Shown: positions 1 through 6,771, numbered from the stretch's first letter. The stretch is DNA of 10,437 nucleotides from an uncultured Cytophagaceae bacterium (GCA_903837305.1 CAILUB010000368.1:1-10437); one strand, 5' to 3'. The notes: generated by a model from the letters alone, not told the origin. A program made the numbers and translations.

Positions 1-50
1 AAGAAACAAAAAAGAGATTTAAAAATATTTTTCTTTTTTTAATTTATGTG

Positions 51-59
51 TGTGGATAA
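51..59 (-). promoter_or_regulatory. DnaA box 1 (perfect)
   Basis: Perfect match to TTATCCACA on the minus strand. It lies just after a T-rich stretch (31-47). Confidence 0.65.
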
Positions 60-156
60 GTTTTTAAGCTTGAAAAGACATTTTGATGCTTTTTTGATAT
101 TTTAGGTATAAAAATTATTTATATCAGATAAAAAAAGATTAAATCACTACTTTACT

Positions 157-176
157 TGTGGATAACTTGTGGATAA
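157..176 (-). promoter_or_regulatory. DnaA boxes 2 and 3 (perfect, tandem)
   Basis: Two perfect TTATCCACA boxes on the minus strand at 157-165 and 168-176, separated by 2 bp. The repeat period is 11 bp, so both sites face the same side of the helix, an arrangement suited to cooperative DnaA binding. Confidence 0.65.
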
Positions 177-248
177 GTAATTTAGATGCAAAAAGAACTA
201 TATTTAATACAATTTGGCTAAATTGCTGCTTCTAAACCCGTCAAACAA

Positions 249-2021
249 ATGGTTCATCAACAATTCACCCGCGTCTTCGATTTACTAATCGCTTACAAAA
301 ATTTTCAAAAAGCTGATCTCTTTAATCTAAAGAGGGATGGAGAATGGAAAAATTATTCCACTTCTGATACTTTAGAGACGATTCAAACCTTAGCATTGGG
401 TCTTTTAGAACTCAAAGTAAAACCAGGTGATAAAATAGCGATCATTTCCGGAAATCGTCCTGCATGGAACTTTGTAGATTTTGCTGTTCAAGTCATTGGC
501 GGTGTTACAGTACCTATGTATCCTACGATTACCATTGAGGATTATGACTATATTTTCAAAGATGCTGAGGTGAAATACGTCTTCTGTGAAAACGAGGAAT
601 TGTATTTAAAAGCAAAGGAAGCTTCAAAAGGAAATAAGTTGATTAAGGGCATTTATACGTTTGATCCTGTAGCGGATGTAGAAATGTGGACGTCAGTAAA
701 AGAATTAGGAGAAGGAAAAGATACCGCTGTTTTACAACCTTTGATGGATGCAGTGAAGCCAAGTGATTTATTAACACTTATTTATACCTCTGGCACGACA
801 GGGCGCCCTAAGGGTGTTATGTTAACCCATCACAACATTGTTAGTAATGTAAAATCTTTAGTGAGAGGTAATTTCTTTGATTTATTGCCGGGTGATCGTG
901 CTTTGAGTTTCTTGCCTTTATGCCATATTTATGAGCGTACAGACGTGTATATGTATATGTATTATGGCGTTTCCGTCTATTATGCGGAGAGTATGGAGAC
1001 GATTGCGGATAACATTCGCGAGGTGAAACCGGCGATGTTTGCCTCGGTTCCACGTTTATTAGAGAAGGTATATGATAAGATTTTGGCCAAAGGAAATGAG
1101 CTCACTGGCATCAAAAGGACACTTTTCTTTGGTGCGTTAGAATTTGGATTGAAGTACGATCCAATGGAGAAGTTAGGCTTGATTGATTCGTTAAAATTAG
1201 CGTTCTACAGAAAAGTTATATTCAGCAAATGGCGGGAAGCCTTGGGCGGAAATGTGCGCTTGATCGCTTCAGGTTCTGCGGCATTGCAACCTCGTTTATC
1301 TCGCGTTTTCTGGGCAGCAGGCATTCCTGTCTCTGAAGGATATGGTTTGACAGAAACTTCACCTGTCATTTCTGTATCACGGGTTAAGCCGATTGATTTC
1401 AAAGTGGGATGCGTGGGATCATTAATCGATTGTATTGAATTAAAAATAGCAGAAGACGGAGAGATTTGTGTGAAAGGAGATTCTGTGATGGTCGGTTATT
1501 ATAAAAACCCAGATGCCACGGCCGAAGCGATTGATTCAGAGGGCTGGTTCCATACCGGCGACATTGGAACAATGGTGGACGGTAAATATTTGAAGATTAC
1601 AGATCGCAAGAAAGAAATCTTTAAAACATCTGGTGGAAAATATGTGGCGCCACAATTAGTGGAGAATAAGCTGAAAGAATCGGCCTTTATTGAGCAATGT
1701 ATGGTCGTGGGAGAAAGTCAAAAATTCCCATCAGCGCTCGTTATCCCAGAATTTAATGCCTTGCAAGTCTGGGCAGATCAACAAGGTTTAGGTGTAAATG
1801 GTCCAGAGGCATTGATCAAAAACCCAAAAGTATTCGCTAAGATGGAACAGGAAGTCCAAGAAACGATGGCTTCTGTGGCGAAATACGAACAGGTTAAAAA
1901 ATTCGTTCTATTGCCGCGCTTATTCACGGTGGCGGATGGAGAAATTACCCCGACATTGAAATTAAAGCGCAAGGCGATTTATGCGAAACACGAGAAAGCA
2001 ATTTTGGCACTCTATGAATAA
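249..2021 (+). CDS. Long-chain fatty acid--CoA ligase (AMP-forming acyl-CoA synthetase)
   Basis: Activates fatty acids: fatty acid + ATP + CoA gives acyl-CoA + AMP + PPi, feeding phospholipid synthesis or beta-oxidation, in the cytosol or at the inner membrane. The 590-residue product carries the full ANL-superfamily motif series in order: the phosphate-binding loop YTSGTTGRPKGV (179-190), GYGLTETSP (364-372), GWFHTGD (432-438) with the ribose-binding Asp, DRKKEIFKTSGGK (452-464), and the C-terminal TPTLKLKR (567-574) carrying the lysine expected to catalyse adenylation. Length and the KTSGGK/TLKLKR forms fit the bacterial long-chain (FadD15-like) branch rather than acetyl-CoA synthetases. 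The ATG at 249 is the first start after the A+T-rich region; no clear Shine-Dalgarno is seen, as is usual in Bacteroidota. It appears monocistronic, since the next gene has its own promoter. Chain-length preference cannot be read from sequence. Confidence 0.95.
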   Translation: MVHQQFTRVFDLLIAYKNFQKADLFNLKRDGEWKNYSTSDTLETIQTLALGLLELKVKPGDKIAIISGNRPAWNFVDFAVQVIGGVTVPMYPTITIEDYDYIFKDAEVKYVFCENEELYLKAKEASKGNKLIKGIYTFDPVADVEMWTSVKELGEGKDTAVLQPLMDAVKPSDLLTLIYTSGTTGRPKGVMLTHHNIVSNVKSLVRGNFFDLLPGDRALSFLPLCHIYERTDVYMYMYYGVSVYYAESMETIADNIREVKPAMFASVPRLLEKVYDKILAKGNELTGIKRTLFFGALEFGLKYDPMEKLGLIDSLKLAFYRKVIFSKWREALGGNVRLIASGSAALQPRLSRVFWAAGIPVSEGYGLTETSPVISVSRVKPIDFKVGCVGSLIDCIELKIAEDGEICVKGDSVMVGYYKNPDATAEAIDSEGWFHTGDIGTMVDGKYLKITDRKKEIFKTSGGKYVAPQLVENKLKESAFIEQCMVVGESQKFPSALVIPEFNALQVWADQQGLGVNGPEALIKNPKVFAKMEQEVQETMASVAKYEQVKKFVLLPRLFTVADGEITPTLKLKRKAIYAKHEKAILALYE

Positions 2022-2053
2022 ATTGTGTTAGGCCCGTTTTTTGCGTAATTTTG
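2022..2053 (+). promoter_or_regulatory. Bacteroidota-type promoter for gmd
   Basis: ATTG at 2022-2025 and TAATTTTG at 2046-2053 are separated by 20 bp. This fits the published Bacteroidota primary sigma consensus TTTG / N19-21 / TAnnTTTG, with a perfect -7 element and a 3/4 match at -33. Transcription would begin near 2057-2060, leaving a leader of roughly a dozen bases before the ATG at 2071. This argues that the polysaccharide genes are not read only from the upstream acyl-CoA synthetase gene. Confidence 0.55.
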
Positions 2054-2070
2054 ATTTCTTAATGAATCGT

Positions 2071-3150
2071 ATGTCGACAGGAAAAAAGGTAGCTCTCATT
2101 ACGGGCGTAACAGGACAAGATGGCGCTTATTTAGCGGAATTTCTTTTAAATAAGGGCTATATCGTGCACGGAATCAAGCGCAGAAGCTCCTTGATTAATA
2201 CCGATCGCATCGATCATTTGTACCAAGATCCGCACGTAGATTCGGCGTCTTTTATCTTGCATTATGGAGATTTAAGCGATTCCACGAATATCATTCGCAT
2301 CATTCAAGAAGTTCAGCCGGACGAAATTTACAATCTTGGGGCCATGTCCCATGTAAAAGTTTCTTTCGACGAACCAGAATATACAGCGCAAGTAGACGGC
2401 ATCGGAACCCTGCGTATTTTAGAGGCCATTCGCTTGCTAGGTTTGACTAAAAAGACCAAAGTGTACCAAGCGTCCACTTCGGAACTTTACGGCCTTGTAC
2501 AGGAAGTTCCTCAGTCAGAGACAACTCCATTCTATCCGCGTTCTCCTTATGCAGTTGCTAAATTATATGGCTATTGGATTACGGTGAATTACCGCGAAGC
2601 CTACGGGATGTTTGCAGTAAACGGTATTTTATTTAACCACGAATCTCCACTTCGCGGTGAGACTTTCGTGACGCGTAAAATCACGAGAGGAGTTGCCCAA
2701 ATCGCTTTAGGCCAAGAGAAAAAGATTCACTTAGGCAACCTGGACGCAAAACGCGACTGGGGCCACGCAAAAGATTACATCGAAGCGATGTGGTTGATTT
2801 TGCAACAAGATACACCCGAAGACTACGTCATCGCGACCGGCATTACGACCACTGTACGTGAATTTATCCGCCTTTCTTTTGCGGAAGTAGGCATCGAAGT
2901 CGCTTTCTCTGGCGAAGGTGTGAACGAAAAAGGAACCGTTGTTTCTTGCTCGAATCCGGCTTATCAAGTGCCAGTAGGTCAAGAAGTGATCGCGATCGAT
3001 CCACGTTATTTCCGACCTACGGAAGTAGAGTTATTGATTGGAGATCCTACGAAGGCCAAAGAAAAACTAGGCTGGACCCTCAAATACGACCTTGCCGCTT
3101 TAGTAAAAGATATGGTGCAGGCAGACGTTAAACTTTTCTCGAACAAATAA
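2071..3150 (+). CDS. gmd: GDP-mannose 4,6-dehydratase
   Basis: Converts GDP-D-mannose to GDP-4-keto-6-deoxy-D-mannose, the precursor of GDP-L-fucose, GDP-D-rhamnose or GDP-perosamine used in surface glycans. It is an extended SDR enzyme with NADP bound at the TGVTGQDG loop (residues 11-18 from this start). The active-site set known from E. coli Gmd is present: Thr136 and Glu138 in STSELYG, then Tyr160 and Lys164 in the YAVAK motif. The segment ILFNHESPLRGETFVTRKIT (186-205) is the family signature. Length (359 aa) is close to E. coli Gmd (373). The frame is open from a TTG at 2041, but that codon lies within the promoter; ATG 2071 (MSTGKKVALITG) matches family N-termini and is preferred, with ATG 2062 possible. 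The stop is followed 1 bp later by the next ATG. No fcl/rmd-type partner enzyme lies in the window, so the final sugar is unknown. Confidence 0.95.
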   Translation: MSTGKKVALITGVTGQDGAYLAEFLLNKGYIVHGIKRRSSLINTDRIDHLYQDPHVDSASFILHYGDLSDSTNIIRIIQEVQPDEIYNLGAMSHVKVSFDEPEYTAQVDGIGTLRILEAIRLLGLTKKTKVYQASTSELYGLVQEVPQSETTPFYPRSPYAVAKLYGYWITVNYREAYGMFAVNGILFNHESPLRGETFVTRKITRGVAQIALGQEKKIHLGNLDAKRDWGHAKDYIEAMWLILQQDTPEDYVIATGITTTVREFIRLSFAEVGIEVAFSGEGVNEKGTVVSCSNPAYQVPVGQEVIAIDPRYFRPTEVELLIGDPTKAKEKLGWTLKYDLAALVKDMVQADVKLFSNK

Positions 3151-3151
3151 G

Positions 3152-4405
3152 ATGAGTACTCGGATTGCCATTATTGGCTTAGGATATGTGGGTTTTCCGT
3201 TAGCGGTAGAGTTTGGGAAAAACATCCCAACCCTCGGTTTTGACATAGATACTAGCCGCATCGCGGAATTAAACAAGGGCTTTGACCGTACGCAAGAAGT
3301 AACCGAGGAGCAACTAAAATCCTCAGTTTCGCTAACATTTTCTTCGAATGCTGCGGATTTAAGCACTTGCAATACCTTTATTGTCACAGTACCTACCCCG
3401 ATTGACCACTTCAAAAAACCGGATTTAACACCCCTTTTGAAGGCATCGGAGATGATCGGAAAGGCCTTAAAAAAAGGAGATTTAGTCATTTACGAATCCA
3501 CGGTTTATCCAGGTTGTACGGAGGAAGATTGCGTTCCGGTTTTAGAGAAATTCTCTGGATTGAAATTTAACGAGGACTTCTACTGTGGCTATTCGCCAGA
3601 GCGAATTAACCCAGGCGACAAGGTAAACACCTTGACCAAAATCAAGAAAGTAACCTCTGGTTCCACTCCCGAAATCGCCGAAAAAGTCGATCAACTCTAC
3701 CGCTCCATCATCACCGCAGGCACGCATAAAGCACCCTCGATGAAAGTAGCTGAAGCGAGCAAGGCCATCGAAAACGCCCAACGCGACGTCAATATCTCGT
3801 TCGTAAACGAATTAGCCTTGATTTTCGACCGCATGTGCATCGACACCACCGAGGTGTTAGAAGCTGCCGGAACAAAGTGGAATTTCTTGAATTTCAAACC
3901 CGGTTTAGTAGGTGGGCACTGCATCGGCGTGGACCCCTATTACTTATTACACAAATCAGAAAGCCTGGGTTATTATCCACAAGTGATCCTTTCGGGTCGC
4001 CGCGTGAACGATAACATGGGCATTTTTGTGGCGAATAAATTAGTCAAACTATTGATTAATAAGGGCCAAAAAATCGCTGGCGCCAAAACCCTCATGCTCG
4101 GCATCACTTTCAAAGAAAACTGCCCAGACATCCGAAACTCCCGCGTAGTAGATATCTACAAGGAGCTCGTGGACTTTGGCATGGACGTAGACGTCTACGA
4201 TCCATGGGCAAACGCAGCAGAAGTAAAACACGAACATGGTATCGACTTAGTTACTAAGCTAGCGGACAAATACCAGGCAATCGTCTTAACCGTAGCCCAC
4301 AACGAATTCCTTGACCTCCCCTTCGCTGCCCTTAAAGCAGAAAATGGAGTCATTTTTGATATAAAATCGATTCTTTCTAAAGACCTAGCTGACGCCCGTT
4401 TATAA
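3152..4405 (+). CDS. Nucleotide-sugar dehydrogenase, UDP-HexNAc 6-dehydrogenase type (TviB/WbpO-like)
   Basis: NAD-dependent four-electron oxidation of a UDP-sugar C6 hydroxyl to a carboxylate, most likely UDP-GlcNAc or UDP-GalNAc to the uronic acid form, for acidic surface polysaccharide. The 417-residue product has the N-terminal Rossmann motif GLGYVG (9-14), YSPERINPGD (147-156), the central helix with Lys204 and Asn208, and the catalytic Cys257 in GGHCIGVDPYYL. This is followed by GYYPQVILSGRRVNDNMG (273-290), typical of the TviB/CapL/WbpO subgroup rather than UDP-glucose dehydrogenase (Ugd). All three UDPGDH domains are present and full length. It starts 1 bp after gmd and ends 2 bp before the next gene, so the three are surely co-transcribed and probably translationally coupled. 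The choice between GlcNAc and GalNAc as substrate is inference. From about 2.8 kb on, the coding strand is unusually C-rich. Confidence 0.9.
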   Translation: MSTRIAIIGLGYVGFPLAVEFGKNIPTLGFDIDTSRIAELNKGFDRTQEVTEEQLKSSVSLTFSSNAADLSTCNTFIVTVPTPIDHFKKPDLTPLLKASEMIGKALKKGDLVIYESTVYPGCTEEDCVPVLEKFSGLKFNEDFYCGYSPERINPGDKVNTLTKIKKVTSGSTPEIAEKVDQLYRSIITAGTHKAPSMKVAEASKAIENAQRDVNISFVNELALIFDRMCIDTTEVLEAAGTKWNFLNFKPGLVGGHCIGVDPYYLLHKSESLGYYPQVILSGRRVNDNMGIFVANKLVKLLINKGQKIAGAKTLMLGITFKENCPDIRNSRVVDIYKELVDFGMDVDVYDPWANAAEVKHEHGIDLVTKLADKYQAIVLTVAHNEFLDLPFAALKAENGVIFDIKSILSKDLADARL

Positions 4406-4407
4406 GT

Positions 4408-4887
4408 ATGGCCTGGTACGCGATTTATACGAAATCCCGAATGGAGAAGAAAGTCTCCTTGCGCCTCGAAGAGCTAGGTATCGAAGCCTATTGCCCTACC
4501 ACCAAGCGCAAAAAACAATGGTCTGACCGCAAAAAATGGGTCGAAGAAGTCCTCTTCCGCTCCTACGTTTTCGTTAACATCGACCTAGAAAAACAAAGCG
4601 GACTAGTTCGCCGAACCTTCGGTGTAGTTAACTTTGTCTACTGGCTCCACAAACCAGCGGTCATCCAAGACTCTGACATCTTTGCCATCAAACAATTTCT
4701 AGCCGACCACCTCGAAGTAGAAACTATTGGTACCACCGCAAAAGTCGGCGACTATATCACCATCGAATCCGGCCCACTTACCGGCCAAACAGCCAAGATT
4801 GTAGGGCTGAAGAATAAGCATGAGGTGAGGCTTAAGATAGAGAGTTTAGGGTTTGAGCTTGTTGCAGCACTACGCTCTGAAGATTAG
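4408..4887 (+). CDS. UpxY-family transcription antiterminator (NusG paralogue)
   Basis: A 159-residue NusG-like protein. The N-terminal NGN domain (about 1-100) begins WYAIYTKSRMEKKV, with CPTTKRKKQWSDRKKWVEEV (30-49) and the RSYVFVN strand, characteristic of UpxY/RfaH-like specialised factors. A KOW-type segment follows at about 112-150 (VGDYITIESGPLTGQ). UpxY proteins bind RNA polymerase and let it read through the long leaders of Bacteroidota capsule operons. They are usually encoded first in the operon. Here it is the third and last gene, after two nucleotide-sugar enzymes, and what follows is a repeat hairpin and a convergent gene, so its target must lie elsewhere or the cluster was rearranged. 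The last 28 or so codons (from about 4801) switch from C-rich to G-rich usage. The stop codon TAG is the first unit of the heptamer repeat. Confidence 0.9.
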   Translation: MAWYAIYTKSRMEKKVSLRLEELGIEAYCPTTKRKKQWSDRKKWVEEVLFRSYVFVNIDLEKQSGLVRRTFGVVNFVYWLHKPAVIQDSDIFAIKQFLADHLEVETIGTTAKVGDYITIESGPLTGQTAKIVGLKNKHEVRLKIESLGFELVAALRSED

Positions 4888-4970
4888 AGTATAGATTATA
4901 GAGTAGAGAGTATAGATGGGTTCTTTTGTTATCTCTATTCTATGCTCTATTATCTCCTCTCTATACTCCA
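4885..4970. repeat. Heptamer repeat hairpin R1 between convergent genes
   Basis: The left arm (4885-4917) is built of 7-bp units: TAGAGTA, TAGATTA, TAGAGTA, GAGAGTA, then TAGAT. A spacer with GGGTTCTTTTGTT (4918-4930) follows. The right arm (4931-4970) is the inverted, pyrimidine-rich counterpart, so an RNA copy would fold into a long imperfect hairpin. The left arm starts exactly at the stop codon of the UpxY-like gene and the right arm contains the stop codon of the convergent four-helix-bundle gene (4961-4963). It could act as a two-way terminator, but no T-run follows the stem on either strand. Origin as a slipped or mobile repeat is equally possible. Confidence 0.8.
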
Positions 4971-5311
4971 TTTAAAGTTTTAAGAGTCGACATCAGCATC
5001 TTCATCAACTCATCTAAGTCTGCCAAAGCAGAACTTCCATCTTCCTCAGAGAAATATCCGGTGCTTATTAATAAGCGAATCCAATACCGCGTTTCGCGCG
5101 CTTCCTTGTAAGAAATCGAAATTTTGTATTTAAAATCGTTTCTGGAGAATCCTCCAATAGCCTCTTCGATATTTGCCCCAATGGATGTAGAGGACTTTAA
5201 CAGCTGCTTACTTAAGACATATTCTTTGTCTACAACCATTAATTTTCGGCAAAGTGAAACCATTTTAATGGAGAATGCGTATGATTTTGTTTGGGCGGGG
5301 CTTGGTTTCAT
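4961..5311 (-). CDS. Four-helix-bundle protein (23S rRNA intervening-sequence protein / S23 family)
   Basis: A 116-residue all-alpha protein of the family first seen as ORFs inside 23S rRNA intervening sequences of Leptospira and Coxiella. Related proteins include bAvd, the accessory protein of diversity-generating retroelements. The family signature is clear: LSKQLLKSSTSIGANIEEA (33-51), then GFSRNDFKYK (54-63) and YKEARETRYWIRLL (68-81). Four amphipathic helices can be drawn across the length. The biochemical role is unknown; positively charged surfaces and nucleic-acid binding are known for relatives. The frame is open from a TTG at 5332, but ATG 5311 (MKPSPAQTKSYAF) fits family N-termini and lies about 12 bases after the expected transcription start. 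The last codons and the stop lie within repeat R1. There is no rRNA and no reverse transcriptase nearby. It lies downstream of the SpmA/SpmB-like gene on the same strand, separated by repeat R2. Confidence 0.88.
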   Translation of the reverse strand: MKPSPAQTKSYAFSIKMVSLCRKLMVVDKEYVLSKQLLKSSTSIGANIEEAIGGFSRNDFKYKISISYKEARETRYWIRLLISTGYFSEEDGSSALADLDELMKMLMSTLKTLNGV

Positions 5312-5329
5312 TAGTGGATTATTTGATCG

Positions 5330-5337
5330 CAAAACTA
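5330..5337 (-). promoter_or_regulatory. Probable -7 promoter element of the four-helix-bundle gene
   Basis: On the minus strand this reads TAGTTTTG, a perfect TAnnTTTG match, about 19 bp before the ATG at 5311. The nearest -33-like TTG (complement of 5362-5364) is 24 bp away, slightly longer than the usual 19-21, so only the -7 half is convincing. Confidence 0.4.
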
Positions 5338-5377
5338 GCTAACCCAAAGAATGAACCCTATCAACTAATTGATATCT

Positions 5378-5484
5378 TAGATTAGAGAGAGGAGATTATA
5401 GAGTAGAGATAGGTTCTTTTTTATCTATACTCTCTACTCTATAATCTCTAATCTATACTCTCTACTCTATTATCTCTACTCTAC
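5378..5484. repeat. Heptamer repeat hairpin R2
   Basis: The second copy of the R1 design, longer. A purine-rich arm (5378-5410) is followed by the spacer GGTTCTTTTTT (5412-5422), then a pyrimidine-rich arm (5422-5484). Read on the minus strand, the long arm is nine consecutive 7-bp units alternating AGAGAGT/AGAGATT-like and ATAGAGT/ATAGATT-like forms, a 14-bp higher-order period. The spacer GGTTCTTTT is shared with R1 in the same orientation. The repeat starts 3 bp after the stop codon of the SpmA/SpmB-like gene. The inner segment 5386-5409 matches the complement of 4939-4962 in R1 at 21 of 24 positions, forming inverted repeats around the four-helix-bundle gene. Confidence 0.8.
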
Positions 5485-5486
5485 TT

Positions 5487-6722
5487 TTATCCAAAAAACA
5501 AATAGCTCACAAAAATAGCTGTAAGGATCCCCACCAAATCGGCCGCTAATCCCGCCCAAAGCGTATAGCGAATATTGCGAACTTGAACTGAGCCGTAGTA
5601 AAGGGCGATGACGAAAAGGACGGTTTCTGCGGAGCCTTGGAAGACGCAAGCAAGGCGGCCGGCGAAGGAGTCTGGCCCGAAGGTTTTCATTGTGTCGATC
5701 ATCATGGCGCGAGAACCGCTACCTGAAACCGGGTGTAAAAGGGCGGTAGGCATCGCGTCTGTGAAGCGATTATCTATTCCCATATAGTTCACGGCCATTT
5801 TCATGCCGTCTACGATGAAATCTAACACGCCTGAATTGCGTAGGCACGAGATGGCTACCAGCATGCCCACGAGGTAGGGAATGATGCGGACGGAGGTTTC
5901 GAAGCCACCTTTGGCGCCTTCGACGAAGGTTCCGAAAATATCTACTTTCTTATAAAAGGCCGCGGCGATGAAGGAGAAGATTAGGGCGAAGAGGATGCCG
6001 TTGCTGAAGAGTTTGGACTGGATGTCGATTTGCTCTTTAGGGAGGCTGCTAAAGTACCATAAAATGCCAGCAAGGATGGCGGTGATGCTGAAAAGCCAGC
6101 TGAAAAGAATAGGGTCGAAAAGGCGAATTTTTTGCTTGATGGAGACGAATATTAGGCCTGTGATGGTGGCGGCGTAGGTGGCCATTAGGCAGGGAATAAA
6201 TACGTCTGAGGCGTCTTGGGCACCATAAATGGCGCGTTGGGCCATGATGGAAAGTGGGATTAAAACGGGACCTGCGCTGTGGAGCACGAGGAACATGATT
6301 TGGGCGTTAGAGGCGGTTTCTTTGACCGGATTCAAATCCTGTAAACCTTGCATTGCTTTTAGGCCAAAAGGCGTCGCAGCGTTATCTAGGCCTAATAAAT
6401 TTGCAGAGAAGTTCATGATCATTTGGCCGTGAACCGGGTGGTCTTTTGGAACTTCTGGGAAAAGGCGCGAGAAGAAGGGTTGTATTTTACGGGCCAAAAA
6501 ATGGATCGCTCCGGCCTTCTCTCCTACTTGTAAGATGCCCATAAAAAAGGCCATGACACCTGTTAATGGAAGGGCCACTTTCATCACGGCCACTTCAGCG
6601 GAGTCAAACATGCCGTCTACCAAGACTTTAAAAATGTCGGCATTGCCGAAGAAAATGAATTGAATCAGGGCGACGACGAATGCGACACCGAAGAACAAAA
6701 ACCAAATCCAATTTAAAGCCAT
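5487..6722 (-). CDS. SpmA/SpmB fusion, nucleoside-recognition (Gate) domain membrane protein
   Basis: A 411-residue polytopic inner-membrane protein that joins homologues of SpmA and SpmB, which are separate in Bacillus. The N-terminal half has the SpmA signature, NFSANLLGLDNAATPFGLKA at about 104-123. The C-terminal half has the SpmB signature: HPVSGSGSRAM (about 330-340), GPDSFAGRL and QGSAETVLFVIALYYGSV (about 362-379). Several hydrophobic spans are visible, including one at the very N-terminus (NWIWFLFFGVAFVVALI). In Bacillus, SpmA and SpmB affect spore core dehydration; nothing else here suggests sporulation, so the role in this organism is unknown, perhaps solute transport. The frame extends to 6770, but ATG 6722 (MALNWIW) matches family N-termini and avoids overlap with the divergent gene's region. 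Start-to-start distance to the divergent dipeptidase gene is 49 bp, so promoter control may be shared. The 3' end runs into repeat R2. Confidence 0.88.
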   Translation of the reverse strand: MALNWIWFLFFGVAFVVALIQFIFFGNADIFKVLVDGMFDSAEVAVMKVALPLTGVMAFFMGILQVGEKAGAIHFLARKIQPFFSRLFPEVPKDHPVHGQMIMNFSANLLGLDNAATPFGLKAMQGLQDLNPVKETASNAQIMFLVLHSAGPVLIPLSIMAQRAIYGAQDASDVFIPCLMATYAATITGLIFVSIKQKIRLFDPILFSWLFSITAILAGILWYFSSLPKEQIDIQSKLFSNGILFALIFSFIAAAFYKKVDIFGTFVEGAKGGFETSVRIIPYLVGMLVAISCLRNSGVLDFIVDGMKMAVNYMGIDNRFTDAMPTALLHPVSGSGSRAMMIDTMKTFGPDSFAGRLACVFQGSAETVLFVIALYYGSVQVRNIRYTLWAGLAADLVGILTAIFVSYLFFG

Positions 6723-6771
6723 AGGTTCACAGAGGTAAAAAACGATTAAATTTAGGGAAAATTCCGTCAAT

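Larger units (their letters stand above)
1..248. other. Candidate replication origin (oriC): A+T-rich region with three DnaA boxes
   Basis: No credible gene is visible here. The sequence is very A+T rich, with long A and T runs around 10-45 and 100-145 that could serve as an unwinding region. Three perfect copies of the DnaA box (TGTGGATAA, the complement of TTATCCACA) lie at 51-59, 157-165 and 168-176, all in the same orientation. The last two are 11 bp apart, about one helical turn. Three perfect 9-mers in about 125 bp is far above chance even in A+T-rich DNA. The next gene points away from it and its coding strand is G-rich, as expected for a leading strand leaving an origin. No dnaA, dnaN or other origin-linked gene is visible, so a DnaA-titrating or regulatory site is the main alternative. 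For the downstream gene only a poor -7-like match (TACAATTTG, 208-216) is seen. Confidence 0.6.

Noticed and set aside
2041..2070. Upstream TTG start for gmd
   Set aside because: The TTG and following codons overlap the -7 promoter element, and the added residues do not resemble family N-termini.
2946..3131. Small ORFs inside gmd and other large genes on either strand
   Set aside because: They are out-of-frame readings of conserved genes, with low-complexity or arbitrary composition and no initiation signals.
3973..3981. A further perfect DnaA box (TTATCCACA)
   Set aside because: It lies alone within conserved coding sequence of the dehydrogenase (Tyr-Pro-Gln codons) and has no neighbours, so it is most likely chance.
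4961..5311. Diversity-generating retroelement accessory gene (avd)
   Set aside because: The fold is related, but no reverse transcriptase or template/variable repeat is present in the window.
5124..5342. Plus-strand ORF of 72 codons overlapping the four-helix-bundle gene
   Set aside because: It is the antisense shadow of a gene with a clear family signature and has no recognisable protein features.
4885..5484. CRISPR array
   Set aside because: The repeats are 7-bp units in direct contact, with no 20-40 bp repeats or unique spacers and no cas genes.
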